A stretch of 64,000 bases of DNA, from positions 1,116,001-1,180,000 of the forward strand of contig OZ255629.1 in NCBI GenBank assembly GCA_965276785.1, written 5' to 3'. Source of the DNA: LMUY01 sp965276785 (GTDB lineage Bacteria; Pseudomonadota; Alphaproteobacteria; Acetobacterales; Acetobacteraceae). Below are positions 17,554-27,060 of this stretch, in pieces. Every line of letters begins with the position of its first letter. Position 1 is the stretch's first letter. Under the pieces are notes generated by a model. It was not told the origin of the DNA and did not search any database. It worked only from the letters and a program-made list of their open reading frames with translations. Made by a program: the position numbers and the translations under genes.

Positions 17554-19378
17554 GCAGCCGGGCGCGACCGGCCCAAGCTCGCCACCCAATGCAGCGTCTC
17601 GCGGAGCAGCCTTCGAGCGGCGGCTGACCGGCTTGCCCATTGGTGCCGGCGTGGCCATCGGGCCGGTGTTTGGCACCTCCGAGCCACACGCCGATTTTAC
17701 CCGCCACCGGATTGCCGCCGCCGATATCGAGGGCGAGCGTGTCCGGCTGGACATCGCCGTCGCCGCCTCCCGCAAGCAGTTGGCCAAGCTCCGTGCCCGG
17801 CTGCAGGTTCTGCCGGAAGAGACCCAGGCCGAGATCGCGCCGTTGCTGGACGCCTACACGCAGATGCTCGGCCAATCCCGCCTGCTGCGTGGCGCGCGCA
17901 TCCGCATCGCCGAAAGCTTGCGCTCGGCCGAACGGGCGGTGACCGATGAGGCGGAGGCCATCGCCACCGCTCTGCTCGCCGCCTATGCCGACGACGCGGG
18001 CGCCGGGCAGCGCCGCGCCGACGAGGTGCGCGATATCGGCCGCCGCCTGGTGCGCAACCTGACGCGCGCGCCGTTCCGCTCCTTCGCCGGCCTGCCGCCC
18101 GGCTCTATCCTGGTCGCCGAATGGCTGACCCCCGCCGACGCCGCGCTGATCGACCCGGCGCGGGTGGCGGGCGTCGCCACCGAGGAGGGCGGCGCGGACG
18201 GCCACGCCGCCATCATGCTGCGCGCACTCGGCATCCCGACGGTGCTCGGCGCGCTCGGCCTGATGGCCCATACCCGGCCCGGCGCGTTGGCGGTGGTGGA
18301 TGGTTCCTCCGGCATGGTGATCCTCGACCCGGCGCCCGCCACCCTAGTGCATGCGCGCCGGGCGGTGATCGCCTTCGCCCGCCGCCGCCAGCGCTGGGGC
18401 CGCTTGCGCCGCCTGCCCGCTGTGACCCGCTGCGGCGTGCACGTGGAGCTGCAGGCCAACCTGGAGATCCCTGCCGAACTGCCCCTCATCGCCCAGTCCG
18501 GCGCGCATGGCGTCGGGTTGTTGCGCACCGAGTTCCTGTTCATGAATCGCGACCGGCTGCCGGACGAGCAAGCCCAGGCCGAGATCTACGCCACCGCCGT
18601 TGAAGCCATGGCTGGTGACCCGGTGACCATCCGCGTGCTCGACTGGGGCGGCGAGAAGGAGATCGACGCGCTCGCCGCCATCGGGGTGCTGCCGGACATG
18701 CCGCACGCCAATCCGGCCCTCGGCGCCCGCGGCATCCGCATGCTGCTGAGCCATCCGGACCTGCTGGAGACCCAATTCGCCGCCATTCTACGCGCCGCCA
18801 TCGCCGGCCCGGTGCGCGTATTGCTGCCCATGGTGACCAATACGGCGGAGGTAATCCGTGCGCGGCAGATCTACCTGGCTGCGGCCGAGCGGCTTGCAGC
18901 CTGCGGCGTTCGGCTGCCGAGCCCTTTGCCGCCGCTCGGCATCATGGTGGAGGTGCCAGCCGCGGCGCTGTGTGCCGACGCGCTGGCTCCGATCGCGGAT
19001 TTCTTCGCCATCGGCTCCAACGACCTCACGATGTACACCCTGGCCGCCGACCGGGCCGAAAACGACGCCCAGGCGATCTACCACCCGCTCCACCCTGCCG
19101 TTTTGCGGCTGATCCGCATGGCGGTGACGGAGGCCCGGCGGGCGGGCATCCCCGTGTCGATCTGCGGCGAGATGGCGGCGCGGGCGCGCACCACGCCATT
19201 GCTGCTGGGCATGGGGTTGCGCTCGCTCTCGGTTAACGCCACCGCGGTCCCCCGGGTCAAGCAGGCGGTGCGCACCGCTGACATTGCCGCGTGCGAAGCG
19301 CTCGCCGCCGACGTCATGGCCGCCACCACGCCCGAGGAGGTCACCACCCTGATCCAGCGTTTCGACGAGCGGCGCTAA
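17540..19378 (+). CDS. ptsI: PTS enzyme I (phosphoenolpyruvate-protein phosphotransferase)
   Basis: A 612-residue enzyme I. The N-terminal HPr-binding helical domain is followed by the phospho-histidine loop GGADGHAAIMLRALGIP (His222). The PEP-binding TIM barrel has GVGLLRTEFLFMNR, DWGGEKE, NPALGARGIR, IGSNDLTMYTLAADR and S-I-C-G-E-M-A with the catalytic cysteine. It autophosphorylates from PEP and charges HPr. The histidine loop differs from the E. coli GG-x-T-S-H form. ATG 17540 overlaps the HPr gene by 14 bp. A palindromic repeat starts 4 bp after its stop and may terminate transcription. Confidence 0.95.
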   Translation: MSKIEQPGATGPSSPPNAASRGAAFERRLTGLPIGAGVAIGPVFGTSEPHADFTRHRIAAADIEGERVRLDIAVAASRKQLAKLRARLQVLPEETQAEIAPLLDAYTQMLGQSRLLRGARIRIAESLRSAERAVTDEAEAIATALLAAYADDAGAGQRRADEVRDIGRRLVRNLTRAPFRSFAGLPPGSILVAEWLTPADAALIDPARVAGVATEEGGADGHAAIMLRALGIPTVLGALGLMAHTRPGALAVVDGSSGMVILDPAPATLVHARRAVIAFARRRQRWGRLRRLPAVTRCGVHVELQANLEIPAELPLIAQSGAHGVGLLRTEFLFMNRDRLPDEQAQAEIYATAVEAMAGDPVTIRVLDWGGEKEIDALAAIGVLPDMPHANPALGARGIRMLLSHPDLLETQFAAILRAAIAGPVRVLLPMVTNTAEVIRARQIYLAAAERLAACGVRLPSPLPPLGIMVEVPAAALCADALAPIADFFAIGSNDLTMYTLAADRAENDAQAIYHPLHPAVLRLIRMAVTEARRAGIPVSICGEMAARARTTPLLLGMGLRSLSVNATAVPRVKQAVRTADIAACEALAADVMAATTPEEVTTLIQRFDERR

Positions 19379-19382
19379 GGGC

Positions 19383-19460
19383 GTAGGATGGGTGAGCGAA
19401 GCGCTACCCATCGGTTCGGAGCCCGGCGATGATGGGTTACGCTGCGCTTACCCATCCTAC
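19383..19460. repeat. palindromic (REP-like) repeat, two inverted 30-bp arms
   Basis: The left arm (19383-19412) and right arm (19431-19460) are inverted copies matching at 26 of 30 positions, separated by 18 bp. Each begins GTAGGATGGGT when read outward-in, and each arm is itself a partial palindrome (GATGGGT...ACCCATC). The element lies between the convergent ptsI and Hint-protein genes, where it could act as a bidirectional terminator. The right arm overlaps the last codons of the Hint protein gene. Confidence 0.85.
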
Positions 19461-22400
19461 ATTGCTAAGCCGCACCCGGACCGCCTCCAACGCATAGCCG
19501 CTCTCCACCCGCGGCGCGCAGTAGCGGGCAGGGGCCCGGCGTTGGCCTGGATACAGCGCCGCGAACTCAGCCGCGTTCTGGAACATTTGCCGGCTGTCAT
19601 CGTCCACGAAGGTCTCGCTCGCCGCCCCTTCGGCCAGGATCGCGTCGTGATCGTCCAATTCGACATGAACGTAATCCACCCGCTCGCCCACCCGGTCGCG
19701 CACGATGCTACCGCCGTTCACCAGAAACCCGGCCGGCACCAGCACGCCGTCCAGCAGCATCGCATGCGCCGGGGAGACGCGCAGGTCGCGCCGCGGCAGT
19801 CCGCCGCCCAGCGCCCCCGCCCGGATCAGCACCGGCCACAGCTCCGCCCGCCCCGCCAGCAGGCGCCCGGAGTAGCTGCGCCGCCCGATCCAGCGGATCG
19901 GCCGCGTCCGCCCCGAGGCGGTCACCACGCCGTCGCCAATGGCCAGCGCCTCCACTGGCCGCTCACCCCGCTCGGTCAGGATCAGCGTGCCGGCGCAGTA
20001 GCAGGCCACCGTGAGTGCCAGCTCGCCGTTCGACCCGGGAACGGCGGCCAGGCTGAACGCCAGGTTGTTCGCGCCGGCGATGTCCAGGGTGTAGCTGCCG
20101 TCGCTCGCCGTCGAGCCGGCGCCGTTGGTCTCCTGCACCGCCACGCCGCCTTGCGTCAGCGTGACCATGTCGCCCGACACGGCGAGCCCGAGCGTGCCGC
20201 TGCCGCTCAGATAGGGCGACAGCAGGATCGCGTCGCCGTCGGTAAACCCGCTAATGACGTTGGCGGGCGCGTTGTTGTAGCCGCCGCTGCCTTGAGCCGG
20301 CTGGTCCACCAGCAACACGCCGGAGGTCCCGCCCGCAAACACCACCGCCGCACTCGCCGCCGCACTCGGCGTGCCGAGTTCGAGCGTGCCGCCGCTGATC
20401 ACCAGGTCGGCGGCGCCCACCCCGCCAGTACTGCCCAAAGCCAGCGTGCCCGGCCCGGACTGGATCAGCGACGCGCCGCTTGCAATCGCACTGGTGAAGC
20501 TCAGCACCGTGCCGGACGTCTCGCTCACGCCGACATCGCCGTTTTGGTAGTCGGTAACCGTGTAGGTGACGCCGCCATTGCTGACCGAGCCATTCCCGAA
20601 CGGCGGCCCGGCACCGCCCGAGGTCGGCGCGCCGCTGGACGTGCTGACCGGTGCCCCGGCGACATAGCCGGTGACGGCAAGGTCGGTCCCACCGCTGCCG
20701 TCGTCGCTGAGCTGATACGTGTACGCCCCGGCGCTGGTGATGGGCAGCATCACGCTCACCCCGGAGGAAATCGGGATCGGGTTGTTGCTCGCCAGCACAA
20801 CGGTTTGGCCGTTCGAGGTGATCGCCACGCTGCCGCTGCCCACCGCCGTGCCGAGCCCGCTGGTGAACGGCAGGAACTGCAGGTCGATCACGTCGCCAGG
20901 CGCGATTGCGGTGACGGGGCGAAAGGCCGCCGGAGTGTAGCTGGCACCGCCATTGCCCGTGGTGTGGGGCACCTCCTCCAGGCCCGTGAGGACGAGGCTG
21001 CCGGTGGTTCCCGCAGCGAAGCTGTACGAGGTGACGCCGCCGCCCCCTGGCACACCGGTCGCCACTGTGCCCCCGGCAATCACCACCGAGCCGCTGAAAT
21101 GCGAGTAGGCTTCGTAGCCAGGCAGCACCAGCGTGCCGGGTCCGGACTGGATGATGCTGCCGGTCGGTAACGGAGTGGGCGCGGGTGCCAGGCCGTTGGT
21201 GTCGCTTGGATAGCTATACAGGCCGCCATCCGAAAAGGTCACGCTGGTGCCGAACTGCTCGGTATAGACCCAACTGCCATCGTCCAGCGCGTTGACTTGC
21301 CAGACCGTGCCGCCATTGGGCGGTGCCGTTACGCTCGCCAGCGCCGCGATGGCGGTGCCCGAGCCGCCGTCGCTCTCCGCTCCCAGCAACAGCCCGCTCG
21401 CGCCGCGAACGGTCAGGCGCGCCACCGTGCCGTCGGCGAAGGTGGCGGGCGTGCCGTCTGCCTTGAGCACGGTCACCGTGTCGCCGGTGGCCGAAACGGT
21501 CAGCCCGTCGGCGGGGAAGGCGAGCCCCGCCAGGTCGATCGTGTCCCCCGCGACGAAGCCCGAAATCACGTTGCCGGGTGCGTCCGCATCGGCCTGCAGC
21601 ACGCCGAGGCTGCCGCTGCCGAAACTGATCGGAGCGGCTCCCGCGGCGCCCCCGCTCGCCAGTTCCAGCGTGCCGCCATAGATCGAGATGGCGCCGGAGA
21701 ACGCGCTCAGCGTCCCGGCCAAGGTGAGCGTGCCCGGCCCGTATTGGTCAAGTGCCCCGCCGCCCGACAACGTGCCGGCGAACCGGATGGCGCTGCCGTC
21801 CGCTTCGGTGAAGCCCAGGACCGCATTGTCGGTGACGGTGCCGCCGGCCGACACCAGGTCGTTCAGCGCTCCGCCCGCGCCCACGCTCTGCACCCCGCCC
21901 GAGAGCACGACCGTCCCCGTGGTCAGCCCGCCTGCCACGAACTGCTGCGCGCCGGCGGCAACGCTGGTCCCGCTGGCGGTGCCGCCGGAGAGCACGCGCT
22001 CGCTCGCCGCACCGGCGCTGAGCACGGTCGCCGTGGTGCTGCCGCTGCTGACCACGACTGTGCCGCCGCCTGCCACCATCGTGCCGGAGGCGGACCCACC
22101 CGAGACCGTCAGGCTGCCGCCGCTCGCAATCGTCAGACCGGCCGCCGAACCGCCGCTGAGCGCGACCGTGCCTTGCACCACCGAGGCGGAGACCCTGCCG
22201 CCCGCGCCCACTACTTCGCCGCCGCCTGCCGCCACCGTCTCGCCGACCGCCAGCCCGCCGGGCCCGACCAGCTGCGTGCCGCTCACCACGCCGGCGCTGT
22301 CGATGCCCCCCATCAGCAACTCGCCGCCCAGGATCAGCGTGGAGGTCACCGTGCCGCCGGTCAGGACCTGCAGGCTGCCGCTGGCGGTCACGGTGCCGAG

Positions 22401-22886
22401 CAAGGCGGTGCCGCCGGCGGACACCATCTCCATGCCATGCGCCGAAACGGTGCTCGCGCTGGCGGTGCCGCCCCCGAGCACGATCAGCGTACCGCCGCTG
22501 CTGACGGTGGTGGAAACCGCCCGGCCGGTCACCGTTTCGGTCGCGGCGCCGAACCCACCGAGCCCGGCCTGAAGCACGGTGTTGCTGCTGGTGCCCCCCG
22601 CCAGCACCGTCTCGCTGCCGCCGACCTGGGTGCCGCTCGCCAGGCCGCCGCTGCCGACCGTCTGGTTACCGCCAGCGTTCACCAGGGCCGCCGTCGCCGC
22701 ACCGCCGGCCGACACCACCTGCGACCCGCCCGCCTGGACGCTTCCACCCGAATCGACGCCACCCGACAGCACCTCACGCCCGGCGATGCTAGCGCTGGTC
22801 GAAACGCCGCCTGAAAGCACATCCAGCTCGGTGCCGGCGGCAACCACCAGGCCGGACTGGCTGCCGCCGGAGGAGATCGTGCTCAT
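19437..22886 (-). CDS. AIDA-type repeat protein with C-terminal Hint domain
   Basis: A 1149-residue protein. Residues 1-350 are about twenty imperfect strand-loop-strand repeats of the autotransporter passenger type (VLSGGV, VVSAGG, QTVGSGG). Next come three beta-strand blocks with SGPGTL...L motifs. Residues 960-1110 are a Hint domain of the Hint_2 type: C962-Y-C-A-G-T, RPIRWIG, and S-P-A-H1041-A-M. Hint domains cleave themselves at the catalytic cysteine. I see no signal peptide, no membrane anchor and no outer-membrane barrel, so the secretion route is unclear. The last seven residues, VGWVSAA, and the stop codon lie in the palindromic repeat. The family is frequent in Acetobacteraceae. 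Confidence 0.88.
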   Translation of the reverse strand: MSTISSGGSQSGLVVAAGTELDVLSGGVSTSASIAGREVLSGGVDSGGSVQAGGSQVVSAGGAATAALVNAGGNQTVGSGGLASGTQVGGSETVLAGGTSSNTVLQAGLGGFGAATETVTGRAVSTTVSSGGTLIVLGGGTASASTVSAHGMEMVSAGGTALLGTVTASGSLQVLTGGTVTSTLILGGELLMGGIDSAGVVSGTQLVGPGGLAVGETVAAGGGEVVGAGGRVSASVVQGTVALSGGSAAGLTIASGGSLTVSGGSASGTMVAGGGTVVVSSGSTTATVLSAGAASERVLSGGTASGTSVAAGAQQFVAGGLTTGTVVLSGGVQSVGAGGALNDLVSAGGTVTDNAVLGFTEADGSAIRFAGTLSGGGALDQYGPGTLTLAGTLSAFSGAISIYGGTLELASGGAAGAAPISFGSGSLGVLQADADAPGNVISGFVAGDTIDLAGLAFPADGLTVSATGDTVTVLKADGTPATFADGTVARLTVRGASGLLLGAESDGGSGTAIAALASVTAPPNGGTVWQVNALDDGSWVYTEQFGTSVTFSDGGLYSYPSDTNGLAPAPTPLPTGSIIQSGPGTLVLPGYEAYSHFSGSVVIAGGTVATGVPGGGGVTSYSFAAGTTGSLVLTGLEEVPHTTGNGGASYTPAAFRPVTAIAPGDVIDLQFLPFTSGLGTAVGSGSVAITSNGQTVVLASNNPIPISSGVSVMLPITSAGAYTYQLSDDGSGGTDLAVTGYVAGAPVSTSSGAPTSGGAGPPFGNGSVSNGGVTYTVTDYQNGDVGVSETSGTVLSFTSAIASGASLIQSGPGTLALGSTGGVGAADLVISGGTLELGTPSAAASAAVVFAGGTSGVLLVDQPAQGSGGYNNAPANVISGFTDGDAILLSPYLSGSGTLGLAVSGDMVTLTQGGVAVQETNGAGSTASDGSYTLDIAGANNLAFSLAAVPGSNGELALTVACYCAGTLILTERGERPVEALAIGDGVVTASGRTRPIRWIGRRSYSGRLLAGRAELWPVLIRAGALGGGLPRRDLRVSPAHAMLLDGVLVPAGFLVNGGSIVRDRVGERVDYVHVELDDHDAILAEGAASETFVDDDSRQMFQNAAEFAALYPGQRRAPARYCAPRVESGYALEAVRVRLSNVGWVSAA

Positions 22887-23009
22887 GCTATTGTACTCCG
22901 CTCCGGCTCACCTTACCCGGAACGTTGCATAAAGTAATCGCCATTTCGCGGCAATTGAGACATTTCGCTTGCGCGCTTCCGTCTCCCGCTCACTGCCGGG
23001 GCCGTTCTG

Positions 23010-23762
23010 TTAGATCGTCCGCCCGCCATCCACCGGCAGCACCACCCCGGTGATGAAATTGGCCGCGTCCGAGGCGAGATACAGGCACGCCTGCGCGACG
23101 TCCTCGGCTTCCGACAACCGCCCCAGCGGGATGGTGCCGGTGAAGCGGGCGCGGTTCTCCGGTGTGTCGGGCAGGCCCATAAACGCCTCCAGCAACCCGG
23201 TGGCCCCTATCACCGGCGCGATGCAGTTCACCCGGATCCGATCGGCCGCCAGTTCACCGGCCAGCGCGGAGGACACCAGGTTTACTGCCCCCTTGGTCGC
23301 GTTATACCAAGCCAAGCCCGGCCGTGGCCGGATGCCTCCGGTGGAACCGATGTTGACGATGCAGCCGCCGCCCTGCATCCGCATCACCGGCACTACCGCA
23401 GTGATCATATGGAAGATCGATTTCACGTTGACCGCAAACACCCGGTCGAACTCTGCCTCCGTGGTGTCCAGCAGCGGCTTGTTCGGGTAGCTCCAACCGG
23501 CGTTGTTCACCACGACGTCCACCTGGCCGCCATGTGCGCTCGTGGCCGCCACGGCCTGGGCGACGTCGGCCGCGTCGGTGACATCACCCGAGAAGGCGGT
23601 CGCGGCCCGCCCGATCGAGCCAGCGACCGCCTCTGCGCCCGCTGCGTTGCGGTCCATCACCACCACCCTGGCGCCCTCCGCCGCGAACAGCCGCGCAATC
23701 GCGGCGCCAAAACCCGACGCCGCCCCGGTGACCAGAGCCGACTTCCTCTCCAAGCGTGCCAT
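23010..23762 (-). CDS. SDR family oxidoreductase (FabG-like)
   Basis: A 250-residue classical SDR. V-T-G-A-A-S-G-F-G near residues 10-18 binds NAD(P), NNAG follows, then NIGSTGG and the catalytic Y-N-A-T-K. The C-terminus ITGVVLPVDGGRTI is typical. It is a NAD(P)-dependent alcohol/ketone oxidoreductase of unknown substrate. ATG 23762 is preferred over the longer frame to 23831 because GGGAGG lies five bases upstream. It stands alone between two divergently read genes. Confidence 0.9.
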   Translation of the reverse strand: MARLERKSALVTGAASGFGAAIARLFAAEGARVVVMDRNAAGAEAVAGSIGRAATAFSGDVTDAADVAQAVAATSAHGGQVDVVVNNAGWSYPNKPLLDTTEAEFDRVFAVNVKSIFHMITAVVPVMRMQGGGCIVNIGSTGGIRPRPGLAWYNATKGAVNLVSSALAGELAADRIRVNCIAPVIGATGLLEAFMGLPDTPENRARFTGTIPLGRLSEAEDVAQACLYLASDAANFITGVVLPVDGGRTI

Positions 23763-23964
23763 CGCGGCCTCCCGTTTCGTCGCATCGCCGGACGTTCGTG
23801 CGCCAGCTTGCCGGCACGCTCCGGCGGGCAAACGCCGATGTCAAGGCAGCGCCACATTTACCCATTTGAAGGCGCATGCCGTCCCGTTGGCGCACGGTGG
23901 CACAACGCTATTGCGACCGCGGCCGGACTCCTGACGCCACCGGCCCGAAGTGTTTGAGGACGCC

Positions 23965-26900
23965 ATGATCGACCCTAAGCACGACGCGATGGAGCATCGG
24001 CCGGTGATTGCCATCGCCGCCGCGTGGCCGGTGCGTGAGGACTTGTTGCTCCTGCTGCAGGCCATCGCGAACCGGTTCGCCGCCGCTTGCATCGTGTTCG
24101 ACAGCCCGGCGCCCGGCGCCCGGTCAAGCCGAGGCCCTGCTCCAGCGCTCACACCCGAAGCACTCCCACTCCTGGGCGCCGCATGGGCGCAGGACGGCGC
24201 CGAGCTGCAGCCGGGCGCCGTGTTGCTGGCACCCGCCTCGGCGACGGTCGCGCTGGCCGGCGGCCGCCTGGCGGTTGAGCCGGGCGAGGGGGCTGATGGC
24301 CTGGATGCATTCGCCGTCCGCCTTGCCGAAGCGGCCGGTCGCTCGGCCGTGCTGGTTGTGCTGGCGGGGGAGGGCTGCGCGGGTGTGCTCGGCGCCGCCG
24401 CCATCCGCGCCAGGGGCGGCCTGGCCGTCACGGCGGCAGAGGCGGGCACCGCTCTGGCCGGGGACACGGCGCTGCCGGCGGCCGACATCCCGGACGTGAT
24501 CGCGGCCCATTTGGACCAGCCGCCGCTCGGCACTCTGGGCGCCGCACCGCCGTTTCGACCCGCCGCCGGGTTCGCCTGGCTCGCTAGCGGCCGGGTGCGC
24601 AGCAGACGTGAGGGCGGCAGGTTGCGCGCCTGGCTGCTCGGCTGCGGCACCGGCGAGGCAGCGTACAGCCTCGCGGTCGCGCTGCGGGAGCAACTCGGCG
24701 TCTCAGCCGCACCGCCGCAAATTTTTGCCAGCGATATCGACGACCGTTCCCTGGCGGCGGCCCGCGCCGGCCGCTATCCGGTGCGAACCGCCGGGGAGAT
24801 TGCCCCGGAGCGCTTGCAGCGATGGTTTGTCCGCGAAGGGCTTACCTACACGGTTCGGCCGGAGCTTCGCGAGCTGTGCGTCTTCTCGGCGCACCATCCG
24901 CTGCGCGACCCGCCGTTCTCCCGGGTCGACCTTATCTGCTGCTGCTTGCCGCTGCATCACCTTGGCGACGCGTTCCAGGACCAACTGATGCAGCGGTTCC
25001 ATTTCGCCCTCAATCCGGGCGGGCTGCTGCGGTTCAGTGCCAGCGGCATGGCCGCCCGCCATGGCCGCCTGTTCGCCCCCGCAGCCGACGACCCGCTGCT
25101 CTATCTGCGGCGCGACAACCCGCCTGTGCGACCTGTGCAGCCGGTCCCAGACCTGCATTCTGCTCCGGCGCTCGCGCGGTGGCGCCGGGCGGGCGCCGCC
25201 GCAATAACTGCGGAGGCCAAGCGCATCGCGGCCAGCAACGGGCCGCCCTTCGTGGTGGTGGATGACGCGCTGCACGTGCTGCATTTCTCCGGACGGATGG
25301 GCCGTTATCTCGCGCCCTCGGCGGGCGAAGCCACCCTCAACGTGCTACAGCTCGTGCACGACGAGTTGCGGCCAAGCCTGGCGGCCTTGCTGCAGCGCGT
25401 GGCGCTCACCGGCCAGCCGGCGCAATCGCCCCGCCTGACAGTGGGCAGCGAACCGGCCAGCCTGGCACTGACCTTGCTGGCCGAGCCCATGGCCCATCGC
25501 GCCCCGGATGCGCCCCGCACTATCGTGATGTTTTGCGACGCCAACGGCTTGCCGGCCGATGCAGCGCTGAACTCGGCCCAACGGGAGTTGGAGCACTCGC
25601 GGGAAGAGCTCCGCTCACTGGGTGAAGAGTTCCAAGCCGTCAGCAGCGAGTTGGCCGCCAGGGTGGCAGACTTGACGCGGGTCAACTCCGACATGCGAAA
25701 CGTGTTCGAAAGCACCCAGATCGCCATCGTTTTCCTGAATGCCGAGTTGCTGGTGCAGGGCTTCACCCCCGCCTCGGCCGCCGTGATCCACTTGGTTGCC
25801 ACCGATGTCGGCCGGCCGGTCGGCGACGTTGCCTTGCGCGTCGATTACCCCGGTCTGGTCCACGATGCGCAACATGTGCTGCGCACCCTGGCCACAATCG
25901 AGCGCGAAGTCGCCGGCCTGGGCACCGACCACCATTACCTGGTCCGGATCTTGCCGTATCGCCGCGTCGACAACTTCATCGCCGGAGTTGTGGTCACCTT
26001 CCTCGACGTCACGGCCGCCTACCAAGCCGAGCGTGCCCGGCGCGACAGCGAGGAGCGCTTTCGCGTGATGGCCGACATCGTGCCGGCCTTCCTGTTTATC
26101 GCCGACTCGGCCGGGGCCTGGCAGTACGTGAACCCGCCGTTTTACGCCTTTACCGGTTTGCCCGATGGCTCGGCCCTGGGGGAGGGCTGGTGGGCGGCAA
26201 TCCATGCCGAGGACGCGGCGTCCGGCCGGCAGGCTTGGCACCAGGCCTTGGTTGACCGGTCCGCCTTGGAACTGGAATGCCGCCTTAACCAGGCCGGCGG
26301 CGGCACCAGCTGGTTCTTGCTGCGGGCGGTGCCGCAGGCTGGCGCAGACGGCGCCGTGACCGCCTGGTTCGGTTCCTGCACGAATATCGACGCCACCCGG
26401 CGCGCCGGGCAGCGCCAACGCGAACTCCTGTCCGAACTTCAGCATCGAGTGAAAAATATCCTGTCCGTGGTCCGCTCGGTGACGGTCCGCAGCGTGGAAT
26501 CGAGCACGACGATGGACGATATGTCTGCCCATCTATCCGGCCGCATCAGCGCCATAGCGCGCATTCAGAGCGTTATCGCGCGCAATCCCGGCGACGCCGT
26601 CGTGTTGTCCGAACTGGTGGACGACGAATTGGCGGCCCAAGGCGGACAGGCCGAGCGTCAAGCCGATGTCGAGGGTCCCGTCGTGTTGTTGGCGGACACG
26701 GTTGCCGAGAGCCTCGGATTGGCGTTTCATGAACTAACGACGAACGCCATCAAATATGGTGCGTTATCCATACCGGCCGGGCGGCTGCACGTCCGTTGGC
26801 AACTCTATCCGCTCGGCGTGGCCGACCCTCCGCAGCAGCGTCTGGTGCTAGAATGGCAGGAGAGCGGTGTGCCCATTACAGATTTACGGCCGGCCCGGTC

Positions 26901-27060
26901 CGGTTTTGGGCGCCATCTTTTGGAATCGGGATTGTCCGATGAATTGGACGCGTCCACATCGCTCGAGTTCCGGCCCGGTGGCATTCGTTGGCTGATCCAG
27001 CTCACTGTTCCCGGGGAACAATGGGACCTCGCGGTGGGTCACGCTGGGAGCGTGCTTTGA
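23965..27060 (+). CDS. CheB/CheR-like PAS hybrid HWE sensor histidine kinase
   Basis: A 1031-residue cytoplasmic signalling protein. A degenerate CheB-like domain (1-190) is followed by a CheR methyltransferase fold with L-L-G-C-G-T-G-E (224-231) and FASDIDDRSL. A PAS-like block, a coiled coil (about 530-585) and two PAS domains come next. The kinase is an HWE type with phospho-acceptor His827 in SELQHRVKN, FHELTTNAIKYGAL and LEWQE. CheB lacks the serine motif GxSxGG and the active-site histidine; only LAGEGCAGVLGAAAI-RARGG remains. The helical CheR N-terminal subdomain seems shortened. ATG 23965 follows GAGGA; GTG 23950 is possible. It overlaps the Crp/Fnr gene by one base. Confidence 0.88.
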   Translation: MIDPKHDAMEHRPVIAIAAAWPVREDLLLLLQAIANRFAAACIVFDSPAPGARSSRGPAPALTPEALPLLGAAWAQDGAELQPGAVLLAPASATVALAGGRLAVEPGEGADGLDAFAVRLAEAAGRSAVLVVLAGEGCAGVLGAAAIRARGGLAVTAAEAGTALAGDTALPAADIPDVIAAHLDQPPLGTLGAAPPFRPAAGFAWLASGRVRSRREGGRLRAWLLGCGTGEAAYSLAVALREQLGVSAAPPQIFASDIDDRSLAAARAGRYPVRTAGEIAPERLQRWFVREGLTYTVRPELRELCVFSAHHPLRDPPFSRVDLICCCLPLHHLGDAFQDQLMQRFHFALNPGGLLRFSASGMAARHGRLFAPAADDPLLYLRRDNPPVRPVQPVPDLHSAPALARWRRAGAAAITAEAKRIAASNGPPFVVVDDALHVLHFSGRMGRYLAPSAGEATLNVLQLVHDELRPSLAALLQRVALTGQPAQSPRLTVGSEPASLALTLLAEPMAHRAPDAPRTIVMFCDANGLPADAALNSAQRELEHSREELRSLGEEFQAVSSELAARVADLTRVNSDMRNVFESTQIAIVFLNAELLVQGFTPASAAVIHLVATDVGRPVGDVALRVDYPGLVHDAQHVLRTLATIEREVAGLGTDHHYLVRILPYRRVDNFIAGVVVTFLDVTAAYQAERARRDSEERFRVMADIVPAFLFIADSAGAWQYVNPPFYAFTGLPDGSALGEGWWAAIHAEDAASGRQAWHQALVDRSALELECRLNQAGGGTSWFLLRAVPQAGADGAVTAWFGSCTNIDATRRAGQRQRELLSELQHRVKNILSVVRSVTVRSVESSTTMDDMSAHLSGRISAIARIQSVIARNPGDAVVLSELVDDELAAQGGQAERQADVEGPVVLLADTVAESLGLAFHELTTNAIKYGALSIPAGRLHVRWQLYPLGVADPPQQRLVLEWQESGVPITDLRPARSGFGRHLLESGLSDELDASTSLEFRPGGIRWLIQLTVPGEQWDLAVGHAGSVL

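Noticed and set aside
19392..22814. Long plus-strand frames (592 and 505 codons) opposite the Hint/AIDA-repeat gene
   Set aside because: They are low-complexity Arg/Ala/Gly-rich products antisense to a coherent repeat protein; no start signals or motifs.
21688..22886. Possible CRISPR or satellite in the repetitive DNA of the 19.4-22.9 kb gene
   Set aside because: The periodicity follows imperfect protein repeats in one frame, with no conserved direct repeat and no spacers.
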